NCBI RefSeq assembly: GCF_002154725.1
Contig: NZ_MTAW01000226.1
Coordinates: 1-58,569, forward strand
Length of the DNA: 58,569 bases
Origin: Nostoc sp. 106C
GTDB lineage: Bacteria > Cyanobacteriota > Cyanobacteriia > Cyanobacteriales > Nostocaceae
Direction: 5' to 3'
Below are positions 8,353-17,565 of this stretch, in pieces (position 1 is the stretch's first letter; each line of letters starts with the position of its first letter). The notes under the pieces were generated by a model that saw only the letters and a list, made by a program, of their open reading frames with translations, did no database searches and was not told the DNA's origin. The position numbers and the translations under genes were made by a program.

Positions 8353-8904
8353 TTAAAATCTTAAATAATACATTAACTGAGCGATCGCATCTGGTGATAG
8401 CGCCAAGCGCTGCTGGAAATCAACTAAGTTGCGGTAAGGTCCAGCAGATAGACGATTTTGCACGACTGCTTGCGCCAGAGAAATATCGATAAAAGGTATT
8501 TTTGCTAAACTCTCAACTGTTGCTATATTTGGATTAACTAAAGGTGCAAGACATTCTAAAGATTCTTCGTCATAGTAAACAAAATTGAGCAGTGGCTTTA
8601 GTGGTTCTAGCCGTTGTACAGGAATAGCTAAAGCCGCAGCAATATCTTCAATACAATAGAATTTAACACCTGAACGTGAAATTTCTACTAGCGATCGCGC
8701 TTGGTGAATTGACAACCCAGGTAAGCGTAACCAGTCATCTACAGTTGCTTGATTAGCATCAATCTGAATACCTAGTTGTACCGCCATCTGAAGTTCTTCC
8801 CCAGATTGTAGTCTGTAGTAGGGGTCGTTGAGCAGCTTGGCACGAAGTTTTTGCAACCTGGAATTTAAAGGTAGCCAGTTTTTCATAATTTTCGCTGGTT
8901 TCAA
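8353..8904 (-). CDS. ComEA-like helix-hairpin-helix protein
   Basis: A 183-residue (TTG 8904) or 177-residue (ATG 8886) protein with two ComEA-type tandem HhH modules: DANQATVDDWLRLPGLSIHQARSLVEI near residues 50-80 and NPNIATVESLAKIPFIDISLAQAVVQNR near 125-155. Each has the NPN/DAN...LPG/IPF...A pattern of non-specific DNA-binding HhH pairs. No signal peptide is visible, so unlike true ComEA it may be cytoplasmic. Its TTG start overlaps the TGA stop of the upstream TM2 gene (8901-8904), so the two genes form an operon and are probably coupled. The exact role is unknown. Confidence 0.8.
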   Translation of the reverse strand: MKPAKIMKNWLPLNSRLQKLRAKLLNDPYYRLQSGEELQMAVQLGIQIDANQATVDDWLRLPGLSIHQARSLVEISRSGVKFYCIEDIAAALAIPVQRLEPLKPLLNFVYYDEESLECLAPLVNPNIATVESLAKIPFIDISLAQAVVQNRLSAGPYRNLVDFQQRLALSPDAIAQLMYYLRF

Positions 8905-9275
8905 GAAATTTGGTCTAGCATCTGGCGGCGCTTTTGCTCAAATTCATACTCAGAAATCAGTCCATCTTGACGCAGAGCATCCAACTCACGCAAGGCGTCT
9001 GCAAGTGCTCCAACTTGATTGCTGACTTGTTGTGAGTTCTTAATTGCTGACTTACCAAAATTAAAATTCCGATCAAAAGCTTCTTCGTCTTGAGCTAAGT
9101 ACCAAACTCCCTCAATAGCGCTAGCTACCTTAGGAATTGGTGTCCAAGAAAGCAAAACATATAACAGTCCCCAAAAAGGCTGTCCTAAATAAAACTTATG
9201 TAATCCTGAAATTGTTAGCGTGCCGGAAAAAGCTAAAATAGCGGCAACACTGCGGCTTTTGCGCTTAGTTAACAT
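8901..9275 (-). CDS. TM2-domain membrane protein with SHOCT-like tail
   Basis: A 124-residue protein from ATG 9275; a TTG three codons earlier is less likely. Two transmembrane helices separated by the GLHKFYLGQPFWGLLY motif define a TM2 domain (about residues 10-60). The C-terminus (ALRELDALRQDGLISEYEFEQKRRQML) is a SHOCT-type short helix pair often found in oligomerising membrane proteins. It precedes and overlaps the HhH gene. The function of TM2 proteins in bacteria is not established. Confidence 0.8.
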   Translation of the reverse strand: MLTKRKSRSVAAILAFSGTLTISGLHKFYLGQPFWGLLYVLLSWTPIPKVASAIEGVWYLAQDEEAFDRNFNFGKSAIKNSQQVSNQVGALADALRELDALRQDGLISEYEFEQKRRQMLDQIS

Positions 9276-9703
9276 ATTCTCCAATTTACCATAACCACAT
9301 TTCCTACAATTAGATAGTTATCGTAGCAAAGTACCTGGATAACTGCTGTATTGGTGCTCTCCTACTTAACAGTCAATATATAAATCTATTGTATTGATCT
9401 CCGCTATAGAGGAGCTGCTACTCAGATGTAGGGTATATTCAGATAAACTTTACCCAGAGAACTTTTCCAAATCCATTGTGCTTCTGAGCTTATTTCATCC
9501 TCTTTTATGTAATATCGTATAATACAACTACGCTTAAAAAATATCTCAAACATTAATACAATAAAATCAAAATTTTAGGTCAAGTAAATCTTCATCAACA
9601 AATTGAAATTATAAGTTTTTAGTTTAGTTAGTTGTTTCACAACCGCGATCTATTGCAGCCAACATTACAGATTTTCATAAATCAGCAAGTTAGAGCCTAG
9701 CCT
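9276..9703. other. Intergenic region without recognised genes
   Basis: About 430 bp of AT-rich DNA between a minus-strand and a plus-strand gene, so it must hold both promoters. No hairpin terminator, RNA gene or further coding frame is supported. Confidence 0.5.
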
Positions 9704-10090
9704 GTGGAACAGAAATTAGATAAAAACAATAGTGTTCAACCAGTTTTGAAAAAATACGCTCAACGTCATTACCAACGAGCTATTCAGTATGCCAACTTAG
9801 CGAACTGGACAAGATCTGTACAAGAACTGCGCGATGCTATCAAGCTAGAACCACAAAATAGTGACTATCATGCATTACTCGGCGTTGTACATTTCCAACA
9901 GAATTTTCCGGGAATGGCAACGGTTTATATTCGTCAAGCATTAAAACTTAATCCCCAACAGCCGCTAGCGTTAAAGTACGCTTCCAAGTTGAACATTAAA
10001 CTAAATGAAAATGTAGATCCAAGATCAATGGCAACGTCTGTGAGCATTGCCGCTTTATTAAGTTTGTTTATAGCGCGCCAACATTTTTGA
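9704..10090 (+). CDS. Small TPR protein with C-terminal membrane segment
   Basis: A 128-residue protein from GTG 9704. Two TPR units are visible: AIQYANLANWTRSVQELRDAIKLEPQNSDYH and ALLGVVHFQQNFPGMATVYIRQALKLNPQQP. The C-terminal TSVSIAALLSLFIARQHF is hydrophobic and could anchor the protein in a membrane. TPRs are protein-docking helices, and the partner is unknown. The arrangement recalls the tail of cyanobacterial J-domain/TPR proteins, but no J domain is present. It is followed by DUF1825 after 137 bp. Confidence 0.7.
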   Translation: MEQKLDKNNSVQPVLKKYAQRHYQRAIQYANLANWTRSVQELRDAIKLEPQNSDYHALLGVVHFQQNFPGMATVYIRQALKLNPQQPLALKYASKLNIKLNENVDPRSMATSVSIAALLSLFIARQHF

Positions 10091-10192
10091 GTCAAGTGTT
10101 GAAATTTCGGTAAATAACCGTAATGAAACCGTAGCTTATTCCCTAGATTATTACCCTAGATTAGAATAAAAATATAAGCAAAACCATAATTT

Positions 10193-10212
10193 ACTGAGTG
10201 TTAGCACTCAGT
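10193..10212. promoter_or_regulatory. Dyad upstream of DUF1825 gene
   Basis: Perfect 8-bp inverted repeat ACTGAGTG-TTAG-CACTCAGT ending 15 bp before the start codon at 10228. It could be an operator or an mRNA hairpin at the ribosome site. It contains TTAGCACTC, one CIRCE half-site, but the other half is missing. Confidence 0.35.
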
Positions 10213-10227
10213 TGAATATTAAACAAA

Positions 10228-10551
10228 ATGGGATTCTTTGACTCTGAGATAGTTCAGCAGGAAGCAAAGCAGCTGTTTGACGATTATCAAGCGCTAATCA
10301 AGCTTGGTAACAACTACGGCAAATTTGACCGTGAGGGCAAAAAGCTGTTTATTGAGCAAATGGAAGCCATGATGGATCGCTATCGCATCTTTATGAAGCG
10401 CTTCGAGCTCTCAGAAGATTTCATGGCGCAAATGACTATGGAACAGATGAAAACTCAGCTAGGTCAGTTTGGGGTTACTCCTCAGCAAATGTTTGACCAA
10501 ATGCATCTCACTCTACAGAGAATGAAAGCCGAGCTAGAAAAACAGCCCTGA
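10228..10551 (+). CDS. DUF1825 family protein
   Basis: A 107-residue protein recognised as the cyanobacteria-wide DUF1825 family by its start MGFFDSEIVQQEAKQLFDDY, the run FIEQMEAMMDRYRIFMKRFELSEDF, and a Met/Gln-rich helical C-terminus (MTMEQMKTQL, MFDQMHLTLQRMK). It is all-helical, soluble and without catalytic motifs. It starts at ATG 10228 directly after a dyad symmetry. The function is unknown. Strong conservation in photosynthetic cyanobacteria suggests a housekeeping role, which is family knowledge and not shown here. Confidence 0.9.
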   Translation: MGFFDSEIVQQEAKQLFDDYQALIKLGNNYGKFDREGKKLFIEQMEAMMDRYRIFMKRFELSEDFMAQMTMEQMKTQLGQFGVTPQQMFDQMHLTLQRMKAELEKQP

Positions 10552-10564
10552 GCAATTTTAGATT

Positions 10565-10700
10565 TTGCGAAAAGTTGAGCCAGTGCGTTGCGGAGGGAAC
10601 CTCCGTTGTAGCAACTGGCGTCGGGGAACCCGACTTGTAGACACCCGGAGAGTGGCTTCCCGCAGGGTAGCAACTGGCGTTGCGTGCAGAGGTTCCCCCC
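10565..10700. repeat. GC-rich palindromic repeat cluster
   Basis: Several hairpins are packed together, among them CGGAGG-GAA-CCTCCG and GTCGGG-GAA-CCCGAC. The segment GTAGCAACTGGCGT occurs twice (about 10608-10621 and 10667-10680). The base composition differs sharply from the flanks. This looks like a nest of REP-type elements downstream of DUF1825. Short open frames over it are artefacts of the repeats. Confidence 0.65.
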
Positions 10701-10771
10701 CGTTGAGCAAACTTTTCAAGACAGATTCTAGATTTTGGATTAATTGCCAATCTAAAATCTAGAATCCGAAA

Positions 10772-12694
10772 TTATTGGGCTTTGGGGCGAGTAAATTGGG
10801 AGGGCGATTTAAAGCTCTCTGCGGGTACATCCTTGAGCGCCTTTTGCATAAAGTCGCGCCAGATGGGAGCTACCATTACGCCACCTGTAGCACCGTGGGC
10901 TAATTGTCTGTTGTCGTCCCTACCTACCCAAACAGCAGTAGTTAACTGGGGCACTGTACCCACAAACCAAATATCTTTTTCTGAGGATGTTGTACCCGTC
11001 TTACCCGCAGCCGGGCGGCCTATAGCAGCATTTTTACCAGTTCCACTCTCAATTACCGATTGCATGACATTGAGAATTGCTGCCGATGCCCAAGGATCGA
11101 GAACTAACTGAGGCTTGGGCGTGTTATCTAGTAGAACGTTACCGCTACTATCAGTAACACGCGCAATTACCGTTGGTGGTGATTGCCAGCCATAATTAGC
11201 AAAGGTAGCATAGGCACTAGCCATTTCTAGAGGAGTGACACCAATTGCTCCTAGAGGCAAAGAAGTCACCGGTTCCATCGGACTCATAATCCCCAAGGTG
11301 CGGCAAGTTTCGATAACTTTATTCATCCCCACAGCTTTACCTACTTTAATTACGGGGATATTACGAGATTGTGAGAGCGCAGTGCGAATTGACATCGCTC
11401 CCCCAAAACCACCATCATAATTTTTTGGGTAGTACCAACCGTCACCATCTCGATAGCTAACTGGGGCATCGACCACTGTTGTGTCTGGTGTAAACTTTCC
11501 AGAAGCAAACGCAGTGTAGTAAACAAAAGGTTTGAAAGAAGATCCTGGCTGACGCTGAGCTTGGGTAGCGCGGTTAAACTCGCTGATTTTGGAATCTACG
11601 CCGCCTACTAAAGCTTTGACGAAATGTGTACGGGGATCAATTGCCACTAGAGCCATTTGATTCTTAGATAACCCTTCGCCTTCGAGTGTTTCATGCCACT
11701 TAGCGACGGTTTGTTCTGCCATTTTTTGGAAGTCGGCATCAACTGTAGTTTGGACTCGCATACCACCTTTAAGTAGTGCGTCGCGTCCGAACTTTTTCGC
11801 TAATTCTTGTGACACAGTATTGGTTACATAAGGTAAGGCACTACCTTGAAACGACCGAATTTTTCCAAGTTTGATTTCTTGTTTCAGGGCATCGTCGTAC
11901 TCTTTCTGGCTAATCCAATTCAAGTCCAGCATTCGCCCTAAAACTTCTTTTTGTTTCTGTTTTGCCATTTTCATACTGACAAACGGGCTAAATTCTTCTG
12001 GTGCTTGAATTAAACCGGCCATCATCGCCGATTCACCCAATGTTAAAAATTCTGATGACTTGTTAAAGTAACTGCGTGCTGCTGTTTGTACACCATAATT
12101 GTTATGACCCCAATAAACTTGATTGAGGTACATTTCTAGAATTTGGTCTTTGGAAAGAATTTGCTCTAGGCGAATTGCCAGCACTGCTTCCGCTATCTTA
12201 CGGGTAAAGGCACGCTTTTGAGACAAAAATATGTTTTTCACTAATTGCATCGTGATGGTAGAGCCGCCTTCTTTGACTCCACCAGCGATCGAGTTAACAA
12301 CTATGGCACGACCTACACCAGTAGGATTAATACCATGATGATTGTAGAAATGACCATCTTCACTTGCTAATACTGCTCTTTTGAGATTTGGGGAAATTTT
12401 ATCTAAAGGTACAACTTCTCGGTTGGCTTCCCCATGAACACTCGTTAACAGCTTGCCTTTTAAATCATAAATATAAGTAGTTTCTGAAGGAAAGAAGTTA
12501 CGTAATTGCCTGACATCCGGCAAATTACGGAAACTAATAGCCAAACCCACCAATCCTCCCGCTACAATTGAACTTGTCAGCATCGTGATTGATAGTAGAG
12601 TTCCGCCAGCTACCTGACCTACTCCTTTCAAAAACTCAAAACCTGATGAAGCCTTATTTTGGGCTTCCTTGTCTTCAAAAGTCCTAGACGACAC
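10772..12694 (-). CDS. Class A penicillin-binding protein (PBP1A type)
   Basis: Bifunctional peptidoglycan synthase, 640 residues. A cytoplasmic tail and one transmembrane helix (about 30-55) anchor it, with the catalytic domains in the periplasm. The glycosyltransferase domain shows EDGHFYNHHGINPTGVGRAI and GGSTITMQLVKN. The transpeptidase domain shows the SxxK serine in QPGSSFKPF, SRN in ALSQSRNIP and KTGT in AGKTGTTSSEKD. All are intact. The start is GTG 12692-12694. It is divergent from tyrS, with about 170 bp between likely starts. Cyanobacteria carry several class A PBPs and this one cannot be assigned to a numbered paralogue. Confidence 0.95.
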   Translation of the reverse strand: MSSRTFEDKEAQNKASSGFEFLKGVGQVAGGTLLSITMLTSSIVAGGLVGLAISFRNLPDVRQLRNFFPSETTYIYDLKGKLLTSVHGEANREVVPLDKISPNLKRAVLASEDGHFYNHHGINPTGVGRAIVVNSIAGGVKEGGSTITMQLVKNIFLSQKRAFTRKIAEAVLAIRLEQILSKDQILEMYLNQVYWGHNNYGVQTAARSYFNKSSEFLTLGESAMMAGLIQAPEEFSPFVSMKMAKQKQKEVLGRMLDLNWISQKEYDDALKQEIKLGKIRSFQGSALPYVTNTVSQELAKKFGRDALLKGGMRVQTTVDADFQKMAEQTVAKWHETLEGEGLSKNQMALVAIDPRTHFVKALVGGVDSKISEFNRATQAQRQPGSSFKPFVYYTAFASGKFTPDTTVVDAPVSYRDGDGWYYPKNYDGGFGGAMSIRTALSQSRNIPVIKVGKAVGMNKVIETCRTLGIMSPMEPVTSLPLGAIGVTPLEMASAYATFANYGWQSPPTVIARVTDSSGNVLLDNTPKPQLVLDPWASAAILNVMQSVIESGTGKNAAIGRPAAGKTGTTSSEKDIWFVGTVPQLTTAVWVGRDDNRQLAHGATGGVMVAPIWRDFMQKALKDVPAESFKSPSQFTRPKAQ

Positions 12695-12867
12695 GGCGAT
12701 TTCACTTCCTCACTCGTAAATATAAATGTAATTGATTTGGCGAAGCAAGGCGGTTGATTTTTTGCAATTATAGTAGTTTGGCAGATAAGAGAACGGACAA
12801 ATTGCCAGTGAATACAACCAACCTAACTTCTCCAGCCCAAAGCTTAATTAATAGCGAATCTCCTAGT

Positions 12868-14064
12868 ATGGCGCAAGATTTTGCTTGGTTGCGTCGTGGT
12901 ATTGTGGAAATTTTCCCACAACCAACTGATGCTGACAACGAAAGTGAAAATTTAGAAAAGCGCTTGGCAACTACAAGCAGACCTTTAAGGGTCAAATTGG
13001 GCATTGATCCAACGGGTGCTGATATTCATCTTGGTCATAGCATACCGGTAAGAAAACTGCGAGCTTTTCAAGATGCAGGTCATACAGCAGTTCTGATTAT
13101 TGGGGATTTTACGGCTCGCATTGGCGATCCGACTGGTAAATCTGAGGTGCGTCGCCAACTGACAGAGGCAGAGGTAGCGCAAAATGCCCAGACTTATCTC
13201 GATCAAGTACGTCCTATATTGGATTTTGACACACCTGGGAGATTAGAGGTACGCTATAACTCCGAATGGCTCTCTCTACTTGATTTGGGGAAAATTTTAG
13301 AGTTACTCTCTACGATGACGGTGGGGCAGATGTTGGCCAAGGAAGGATTTGCAGAACGTTATAAAAAAGAGAATCCGATTTTCCTCCATGAGTTCCTTTA
13401 TCCGTTGATGCAGGGATATGATTCTGTTGCTGTTGAAGCAGATGTGGAGTTGGGTGGGACTGACCAGAAATTTAACATTGCTGTGGGGCGAGATTTACAA
13501 CGTCATTTTGGACAAAAACCCCAGTTTGGATTATTGCTGCCGATTTTGATTGGTACGGATGGCGTGCAGAAAATGTCTAAGTCCTTAGGTAATTATGTGG
13601 GCTTATCAGAACACCCATCTGATAAATATCAGAAATTGCAGGGAGTACCCGATCAACTACTAGAACAATATTTTGAGATGCTGACAGATTTAGCTTTAGA
13701 GAAACTGCCCGAAAAACCACGCGATCGCCAATTACTTCTAGCATGGGAAGTTGTTAAACAATATCACGGCGAAGCAGCAGCGAATAAGGCTAAAGAAGTA
13801 GTAGACAGTGGTGGTCAAAAAGGTGCATTACCAGAATTTTCTTTAGCTGACATACCCCAGTTTCCCGTAAAGTTGGCTTATCTACTCAATGCTAGTGGCT
13901 TGTGCAAAAGTAGCGGGGAAGGCAAGCGGAAAATTCAAGAGGGTGGAGTGTATTTAGATGGCGATCGCATTACTAATGTTGATACTAGTTTTGGGCAGCC
14001 CAGCGAATTATCTGGAAGAGTTCTGCAAGTGGGGAAAAACAAGTTTGTGCGCTTAGTACCTTAA
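12868..14064 (+). CDS. tyrS: Tyrosyl-tRNA synthetase
   Basis: Class I aminoacyl-tRNA synthetase charging tRNA-Tyr. ATG 12868 ([19 protein letters not shown]) gives 398 residues, the usual length; GTG 12805 or TTG 12754 would add 21 or 38 residues of low-complexity leader. The HIGH-type motif is [12 protein letters not shown], the KMSKS loop is [10 protein letters not shown], and the C-terminal S4-like RNA-binding domain contains [29 protein letters not shown] supports a TyrRS/TrpRS fold. It is followed after 39 bp by pyrF, separated by a decamer repeat. Confidence 0.95.
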   Translation: MAQDFAWLRRGIVEIFPQPTDADNESENLEKRLATTSRPLRVKLGIDPTGADIHLGHSIPVRKLRAFQDAGHTAVLIIGDFTARIGDPTGKSEVRRQLTEAEVAQNAQTYLDQVRPILDFDTPGRLEVRYNSEWLSLLDLGKILELLSTMTVGQMLAKEGFAERYKKENPIFLHEFLYPLMQGYDSVAVEADVELGGTDQKFNIAVGRDLQRHFGQKPQFGLLLPILIGTDGVQKMSKSLGNYVGLSEHPSDKYQKLQGVPDQLLEQYFEMLTDLALEKLPEKPRDRQLLLAWEVVKQYHGEAAANKAKEVVDSGGQKGALPEFSLADIPQFPVKLAYLLNASGLCKSSGEGKRKIQEGGVYLDGDRITNVDTSFGQPSELSGRVLQVGKNKFVRLVP

Positions 14065-14078
14065 TGTATGAAATGAAC

Positions 14079-14110
14079 CGCCGATAAACACCGATAAACG
14101 CCGATGAAAG
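14079..14110. repeat. Decamer tandem repeat carrying the pyrF start codon
   Basis: Three 10-bp units starting at 14081 (CCGATAAACA, CCGATAAACG, CCGATGAAAG). The third unit contains the pyrF ATG at 14104. No Shine-Dalgarno sequence is visible, so the repeat itself forms the translation initiation region. Confidence 0.6.
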
Positions 14111-14823
14111 CCAAGCAGCGAATTATTGTACCTTTGGATGTGTCAGATTTGCAGAGTGCGATCGCCCTTGTGGATCAGCTTCCCCAAGTTGGTTTCTGGA
14201 AAGTTGGTTTGGAGTTATTTACCAGCACTGGGCCTAAAATCCTCGAACTGCTTAAGTCCCGGCAAAAGCGCATTTTCCTGGATTTAAAGTTTCATGACAT
14301 CCCCAACACTGTTGCTGGTGCTTCTCAGGCTGCGGCTCGTTATGGGGTAGATTTGCTGACAATTCATGCTACTGCTGGTAAGGATGCCCTAAAAGCGGCA
14401 ACTGAGGCAGTACGAACAGGGGCAGCACAGGCGGGTGTGCAACCGCCAAAATTACTTGCTATTACGCTGCTGACAAGTATTTCTGCTAGACAGTTGGCAT
14501 TCGATTTAAAAATTCCCCTAGAACTGCCAGAATATACCCTAGAGATGGCACTAATAGCTCAAGAAACCGGATTGGATGGGGCAGTGTGTTCACCTCAGGA
14601 AGTGGCACAACTACGACAAACTTGCGGGGATGATTTTCTGTTAGTTTGTCCTGGAGTCCGTCCTACTTGGGCAGACAAGGCAGATCAAAAGCGATCGCTC
14701 ACCCCAGCACAAGCAATCAAAGCAGGCGCAGATTACCTAGTAATTGGGCGTCCTATTACCACTGCTGCTGACCCTGAGTTAGCTTGGAAGAGAATTTCTG
14801 AAGAGATAACTACAGTGGCATGA
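14104..14823 (+). CDS. pyrF: Orotidine 5'-phosphate decarboxylase
   Basis: Last step of UMP synthesis, decarboxylating OMP. The TIM-barrel active-site motif [12 protein letters not shown] (the Asp-Lys-x-x-Asp array) is intact near residue 60. PLDVSD at the N-terminus, CPGVRP near 177 and YLVIGRPIT near 215 contact the phosphate and base. At 239 residues it matches the bacterial enzyme. It probably shares a transcript with tyrS. A downstream frame begins with ATGA overlapping this stop codon, but the better start for that gene is 135 bp later. Confidence 0.95.
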   Translation: MKAKQRIIVPLDVSDLQSAIALVDQLPQVGFWKVGLELFTSTGPKILELLKSRQKRIFLDLKFHDIPNTVAGASQAAARYGVDLLTIHATAGKDALKAATEAVRTGAAQAGVQPPKLLAITLLTSISARQLAFDLKIPLELPEYTLEMALIAQETGLDGAVCSPQEVAQLRQTCGDDFLLVCPGVRPTWADKADQKRSLTPAQAIKAGADYLVIGRPITTAADPELAWKRISEEITTVA

Positions 14824-14957
14824 AGGTAGGAATAAAGAAGACGCGGGGACAAAGGGGTACGGTGATAAAGTCGGAGTCTTGGACCGCTTTCGTGAAACCA
14901 TTCACATTCAATAAAAGATATTCTTCAGTCTCCGCGTCCTCTTCAATCAGAAAGGGC

Positions 14958-15566
14958 ATGGGTAACTTGTGGTTGATAGTTTGGGGTTTCTGGCTGGTAA
15001 TAGCAAGTAGTATTGATAACTCAGCATTGTCGCAGAACCAATCTCCGTCATCTTACAAAGATGTGGTTAATAATAAAGTAGGGTCCGCTTGCTCAGAAAA
15101 AAATTTAGATACTTTAATTACTTATATACTACGAGATTTACCTAGTTACACCAACCGTGTTACGCAACGTGCCCGTCGTCGTAGCAGAAGTAGTGAAGTT
15201 TACAGCTATATGCTAGTAGCAGGTAGACCCGAGTTTACGCCCTTGCCGCTAAATCCTGGGATTGACACCGCAGATACCTCCAAAAGTGCAGCGTCAGGAG
15301 TCGAGCAGGTTTTCTTTACTACTTTAGAACGGCAGTATATAGATGGAAAAGCGGTGGAATTACAAGAATTCCACTGGCTGTTGTTGACTAAAACTCAAAA
15401 TGGTTGGCGTTTGGTAATGATGTTTACCCAAACTGGTTCATCTCCAAAGCAACAACCGCCATCTCCGCCACGAGATAGTAGCAACAGCGCTATTGCGCAA
15501 GCGATTAATATTTGGCTGCGGGATTGTCAAGCAGGAAGTATACGGATGCGCAGTAAACCTTTTTAA
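14958..15566 (+). CDS. Exported hypothetical protein
   Basis: No known family recognised. From ATG 14958 the protein has 202 residues and begins with a signal peptide (MGNLWLIVWGFWLVIASSIDNSALS). The longer frame from ATG 14820 adds 46 residues encoded by what looks like non-coding DNA, though it overlaps the pyrF stop as ATGA. The mature part has an Arg-rich run (QRARRRSRSS) followed by strand-rich segments (EVYSYMLVAGRPEFTPLP, QNGWRLVMMFTQTGSS) and a conserved-looking WLRDCQAG end. Its stop codon overlaps the stop of the convergent UDG gene by three bases. Confidence 0.7.
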   Translation: MGNLWLIVWGFWLVIASSIDNSALSQNQSPSSYKDVVNNKVGSACSEKNLDTLITYILRDLPSYTNRVTQRARRRSRSSEVYSYMLVAGRPEFTPLPLNPGIDTADTSKSAASGVEQVFFTTLERQYIDGKAVELQEFHWLLLTKTQNGWRLVMMFTQTGSSPKQQPPSPPRDSSNSAIAQAINIWLRDCQAGSIRMRSKPF

Positions 15567-16234
15567 CGAATTTCATCGTATTTAGCCCGCACTGCTTGTA
15601 TATCTTGCCACATCAACCATTTGGGACCGCCAACTTCCCGAGAAGGATTCCGCAGTAAGTAGGAAGGGTGGAAAATTGGCATACACAAACGTCCTTGCCA
15701 CTCTATCCACTGTCCGCGAATTTTAGTAATGCCACGCTTATCGCCTGTTAAGCCTTTAACCGCAGTTGCACCAGTTAACAGAATAATTTTTGGATCTACG
15801 AGGCGAATTTGTTCTAATAAGTAGGGCAAGCAAGCCGCCATTTCTTCAGTAGTAGGAACCCGATTCTCTGGTGGACGACATTTATTGATATTGGCAATAT
15901 ATACATCATTCTCAGTACTTAAACTCACAGATGCCAATATTTTCTCTAGCAGCTGCCCCGATCTACCTACAAATGGTAACCCTGTTTCGTCTTCATTTTG
16001 CCCTGGAGCTTCCCCCACAACCATAATTGGTGCCTTGAGGTTCCCACGGCCAACGACAGCATGAGTGCGATTGTCTCCCAATCCACAACGATGGCACTGA
16101 TTGCAGTGCAGTGCCAACTCTGTCATATCGGAATAGGTATTAGAAGGTATAGGAATTTTGCCGTCTGTAGGAATCAGATCTCTTTGGTTAAAGCTTGAAT
16201 CGTCAAATAGGCTGAGTTGGGTTTCGCTGCTCAT
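15563..16234 (-). CDS. Family 4 (Fe-S) uracil-DNA glycosylase
   Basis: DNA repair enzyme that removes uracil from DNA. Signatures are VVGEAPGQNEDETGLPFVGRSGQLL with the catalytic GEAPG...G loop, the NINKCRPPENRVP segment, and the HPSYLLRNPS motif that intercalates at the lesion. Cys residues in CNQCHRC, NINKC and MAAC supply ligands for a [4Fe-4S] cluster. The N-terminal 45 residues are a variable tail. It starts at ATG 16232-16234. It is convergent with the exported hypothetical gene, with overlapping stop codons. Confidence 0.92.
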   Translation of the reverse strand: MSSETQLSLFDDSSFNQRDLIPTDGKIPIPSNTYSDMTELALHCNQCHRCGLGDNRTHAVVGRGNLKAPIMVVGEAPGQNEDETGLPFVGRSGQLLEKILASVSLSTENDVYIANINKCRPPENRVPTTEEMAACLPYLLEQIRLVDPKIILLTGATAVKGLTGDKRGITKIRGQWIEWQGRLCMPIFHPSYLLRNPSREVGGPKWLMWQDIQAVRAKYDEIR

Positions 16235-16410
16235 GGCAATCTGGAAGTTGGGGTCAGTAGCACCTGTCTAAGCTAGGTGCAATACTTCTGTTGTAGGAGA
16301 TTTGTTTGTAATCAACTGTTGCTGAAAATTGTTATTTACAGAACCTTTATTGTATCAGTTGTATCGGTTCATTTCAGCAGCAATTAGTCATGAGCAAAGC
16401 AAAAGTATTT

Positions 16411-17490
16411 TCAGTCAAGATCCATTGTTTGGTATTGCATTGCTTTGGCATAATCACCTAAGGCATAACAAGCAACTCTTAAACTGGCAAGGGCTTGTTC
16501 TTGGCTGCGACGGTCTTTGATAGCCTTGGCTAAGAGCAAACGTTGTTCATGGTATGTGATTGCTTTAGAGTAATCACCTAAAGCTTCACAAGCAACTCCT
16601 AAACTCCCTAGGGACTGTTCCTCACTTCGCTTGTCTTGAAGTTCTTTGGCTAATTGCCAACGCTCTTCGTAATAAATAATAGCTTTAGCATAATCACCCA
16701 AGGCATAGCAGGCATTACCCAGATTTTTGAGTACATGAACAGCACTACGCAGATTTTTCAGAGAGCGTGATATGACTACACACTTTTCATAGTAAGCGAT
16801 CGCTTTTGGATAATCGTCCAATGCATACCAAGCATTGCCTAAATTTTTGAGTACTTGTTCTTCGCCCCAATTGTCTTGAAGTTCTTGAACAATTTCTAAA
16901 CTTTGCTCTTGATACCTAATTGCTCTTGCAACGTTACCTACAGCTTTATAAACCAAACCCAGATTATTTAGAGCCGCTACTTGACTCCGCTTATCTTGCT
17001 GCTGCTGGGTGATTTTCAAACTTTCTTCTAAAAACTGAATAGCTTTGTCATAGTCGTTGAGGTGACGGTAAGCATTACCCAAATGAGAAAGCACTTGCAT
17101 CCGCACAGCTAAATCTGAGTTGTCCTTCATTAAGGAAAGAGATTGTTGGCAGTAGGAGATAGTTTTCTGGTAGTCCCCTGACGTATAAGCTGTTAATGCT
17201 AACAAAGAAAGCACTTTTCCCTGTTTTTGGGAATTCCCTACTGCGTGAAACAGCACTAGAGATTCTTCTAAAAACTTCATTGCAGCAATTAAATCGCCAG
17301 CTTGCTGCTTTTTGACTCCTTGCCGCATTAGTTTAGATGCTTCTAATAGCTGAGAATTACTTTCTTGGGAAAAAATTGTTTCTTCTGATAAACCTTGGTC
17401 AAATTCATGGGTAATCGTGTTACTCTTCCTTAATTTTCCAGATTTCTTTGGTACTTTTAAGGGGTCTATATTTTTTTCGCCTGTAGACAT
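16411..17490 (-). CDS. Tetratricopeptide repeat protein
   Basis: About 359 residues from ATG 17490 (a TTG at 17535 extends the frame by 15). At least seven consecutive 40-residue TPR units of the Tpr12/LGN type are visible, each with a version of ALGDYAKAIxYYEExLxLAK. The last units are nearly identical to each other, as shown by repeats of CYALGDYAKA, which implies recent internal duplication. No signal peptide or enzyme domain is present. Such proteins act as adaptors in signalling or protein assembly. The partner is unknown. The N-terminal 50 residues are charged and disordered. Confidence 0.85.
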   Translation of the reverse strand: MSTGEKNIDPLKVPKKSGKLRKSNTITHEFDQGLSEETIFSQESNSQLLEASKLMRQGVKKQQAGDLIAAMKFLEESLVLFHAVGNSQKQGKVLSLLALTAYTSGDYQKTISYCQQSLSLMKDNSDLAVRMQVLSHLGNAYRHLNDYDKAIQFLEESLKITQQQQDKRSQVAALNNLGLVYKAVGNVARAIRYQEQSLEIVQELQDNWGEEQVLKNLGNAWYALDDYPKAIAYYEKCVVISRSLKNLRSAVHVLKNLGNACYALGDYAKAIIYYEERWQLAKELQDKRSEEQSLGSLGVACEALGDYSKAITYHEQRLLLAKAIKDRRSQEQALASLRVACYALGDYAKAMQYQTMDLD

Positions 17491-17565
17491 CGACCAAGTC
17501 CTGTTAAGTTTGGTGATATCTTTTAGTATGCCCAAAATTCCTGAGTAAATCTTTATGCAAGTAGG

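Noticed and set aside
10201-10209. TTAGCACTC, half of a CIRCE operator
   Set aside because: The second half GAGTGCTAA is missing at the required distance; the site is better read as a local dyad.
10482-10762. Short frames on both strands across the GC-rich palindromes
   Set aside because: They exist only because the repeat lacks stops; no ribosome site or family similarity.
14820-14957. N-terminal extension of the exported hypothetical gene overlapping pyrF
   Set aside because: The sequence is Lys/Arg/Ser-rich without conservation signs, and the signal peptide begins at ATG 14958.
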